A program made the position numbers and the translations under genes. A stretch of 64,000 nt of DNA from NCBI GenBank assembly GCA_014529385.2, contig CM043952.1, forward strand, positions 155,933,557 through 155,997,556, written 5' to 3'. The stretch is from Adiantum capillus-veneris. Lineage: Eukaryota > Streptophyta > Polypodiopsida > Polypodiales > Pteridaceae. Within the stretch, counting starts at the first letter, position 1. Every line of letters starts with the position of its first letter. The notes beneath the pieces are model-generated. The model was given only the letters and a program-made list of their open reading frames with translations. It was not told the origin of the DNA and did not search any database. Below, one piece after another: positions 62,101 to 64,000 of the stretch.

Positions 62101-64000
62101 ATGTTTTTCGATGGAGCCTAGCATCTTGGAGACATGGTGCACCTTGATTCTCCTCATGTTTCAATGGAGCCTACCTTGGACAAATGGTGGAGCATCCTTC
62201 TCTCCATGTTTCAATGGACCCTAGCTTAGACAAGGGGTGGACCTTTGCTTCTCTCTATGTTTCAATAGAGTTAGCTTGGACAAGTGGTGGACCTTGGAAC
62301 CAAACCCCCATGTAAAACCTATCATGGTCACTCCAAGTAGTAAGAAAGAATAACCTTTAAGATGTAGCTTTATAGGTTGGACAAGTGGTGGACCTTAACA
62401 CCCACATATTCTTAATAAAAGTGGTGAATCTTGAGACCAAACCACTCAGGCTACTAGCAATAATAGCTTGGACAAGTGGTGGACCTTGAATGTAAATCCC
62501 TCATCTACGAACTATCATGGGTTTAATGTATTTCGATGGAGCCTAGCATCTTGGAGACATAGTGCAGCTTGCTTCTCGTCATGTTTCAATGGAGCCTATC
62601 TTGGACAAATGGTGGAGCATCCTTCTCTCCATGTTTCAATGGACCCTGGGTTGGACAAGTGGTGGACCTTTGCTTCTCTCTATGTTTCAATAGAGTTAGC
62701 TTGGACAAGTGGTGGACCTTGGAACCAAACCCCCATGTAAAACCTATCATGGTCACTCCAAGTGGTAATAAAGAATAACCTTTAAGATGTAGCCTTATAG
62801 GTTGGACAAGTGGTGGACCTTACCACACGCATATTCTTAAAATAATGACATAGATTGGAAAAGTGGTGAATCTTGAGACCAAACCACTCAGGCTACTACC
62901 AATAATAGCTTGGACAAGTGTTGGACCTTGAATGTAAACCCCTTATCTACGACATATCGTGGGTTTAATGTTTTTCGATGGAGCCTAGCATCTTGGAGAC
63001 ATGGTGCACCTTGATTCTCCTCATGTTTCAATGGAGCCTACCTTGGACAAATGGTGGAGCATCCTTCTCTCCATATTTCAATGAAACCTAGCTTAGACAA
63101 GGGGTGGACCTTTGCTTCTCTCTATGTTTCAATAGAGTTAGCTTGGACAAGTGGTGGACCTTGGAACCAAACCCCCATGTAAAACCTATCATGGTCACTC
63201 CAAGTAGTAAGAAAGAATAACCTTTAAGATGTAGCCTTATAGGTTGGACAAGTGGTGGACCTTAACACCCACATATTCTTAATAAAAGTGGTGAATCTTG
63301 AGACCAAACCACTCAGGCTACTAGCAATAATAGCTTGGACAAGTGGTGGACCTTGAATGTAAACCCCTCATCTACGAAATATCGTGGGTTTAATGTATTT
63401 CGATGGAGCTTAGCATCTTGGAGACATGGTGCAGCTTGCTTCTCGTCATGTTTCAATGGAGCCTATCTTGGACAAATGGTGGAGCATCCTTCTCTCCATG
63501 TTTCAATGGACCCTAGGTTGGACAAGTGGTGGACCTTTGTTTCTCTCTATGTTTCAATAGAGTTAGCTTGGACAAGTAGTGGACCTTGGAACCAAACACC
63601 CATGTCAAAACCTATCATGGTCACTCCAAGTGGTAGTAAAGAATAACCTTTAAGATGTAGCCTTATAGGTTGGACAAGTGGTGGACCTTAACACGCGCAT
63701 ATTCTTAATATAATGCAATAGAGTGGAAAAGTGGTGAATCTTGAGACCAAACCACTCAGGCTACTACCAATAATAGCTTGGACAAGTGTTGGACCTTGAA
63801 TGTAAATCCCTCATCTACGACATATCGTGGGTTTAATGTTTTTCGATGGAGCCTAGCATCTTGGAGACATGGTGCACCTTGATTCTCCTCATGTTTCAAT
63901 GGAGCCTACCTTGGACAAATGGTGGAGCATCCTTCTCTCCATGTTTCAATGGACCCTAGCTTAGACAAGGGGTGGACCTTTGCTTCTCTCTATGTTTCAA
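59180..64000. repeat. Satellite array II with higher-order structure; runs off the window
   Basis: A landmark GTTAGCTTGGACAAG recurs at 59731, 60094, 60536, 60961, 61402, 61827, 62270, 62695, 63137 and 63562. After the first, intervals alternate at about 442 and 425 bases, so two monomer types form a dimer of about 867 bp. Diagnostic variants (for example CAAACACCCATGTCAAAACC) are shared by the copies at 61827 and 63562, but not by those at 60961 and 62695, indicating a further 1,735-bp unit. Each monomer contains several copies of the core GGACAAGTGGTGGACCTT. Open frames of 84-103 codons repeat with the array and are not genes. Confidence 0.93.

Noticed and set aside
59471..63646. Repeated frames of 84-103 codons in the satellite (two of them identical)
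   Set aside because: They recur with the satellite period and reflect array homogenisation. The peptides have no domain, and neighbouring monomers lack the same frame ends.

Overview
This window looks like a repeat-rich stretch of a large land-plant nuclear genome. The evidence is plant-type Ty1-copia elements primed by initiator-Met tRNA (TGGTATCAGAGC sites), a dual-RNase-H Ty3-gypsy element of the Tat type, an L1-like LINE with a zf-RVT tail, abundant (GA)n/(TG)n microsatellites and several kb of satellite DNA. DUF7869-like transposase-type proteins suggest a non-seed plant such as a fern, but that is inference. No intact host gene, tRNA, rRNA or CRISPR array was found. One small secreted-peptide ORF (4494-4652) is the only host-gene candidate.

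Layout. 1-6172: dispersed AT-rich repeats, microsatellites, a fresh 135-bp tandem duplication and the small peptide ORF. 6173-6906: copia LTR, primer site and gag start, truncated. 6900-9600: probable remnant of a minus-strand LTR element. 10390-23333: one degenerate copy of a DUF7869-like gene, split in two by a minus-strand copia element (copia-1, 11089-22447, short LTRs, perfect 5-bp TSD TACAT). Copia-1 is itself split by a plus-strand copia element (copia-2, 15161-about 20400). 23650-27200: dead LINE with its own insertion. 27470-28640: AT-rich repeat array. 29318-31860: 5' LTR, Asp-type primer site and leader of a third LTR family (gypsy-C), with a recurring 24-bp perfect palindrome. 32157-43447: two nearly identical Tat-type gypsy copies sharing one central LTR (pol of copy B, LTR, complete internal region of copy A, LTR fragment). 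43448-about 51575: a different gypsy element (gypsy-D) with two integrase zinc-finger modules and an extra retropepsin-like ORF after integrase. 51760-54987: the best copy of the DUF7869-like gene, one in-frame stop from fully open. 55080-64000: satellite arrays built on the core GGACAAGTGGTGGACCTT, the last 4.8 kb showing a higher-order repeat of about 867 bp and 1,735 bp.

The genes here do not form a pathway. The order of events is legible: the DUF7869-like element is older than copia-1, which is older than copia-2; the gypsy A/B tandem is recent. The most novel material is the DUF7869-like element family (conserved D/D/(E,D) residues and a conserved downstream hairpin), the palindromes of gypsy-C, the domain oddities of gypsy-A/B and gypsy-D, and the satellite higher-order structure.
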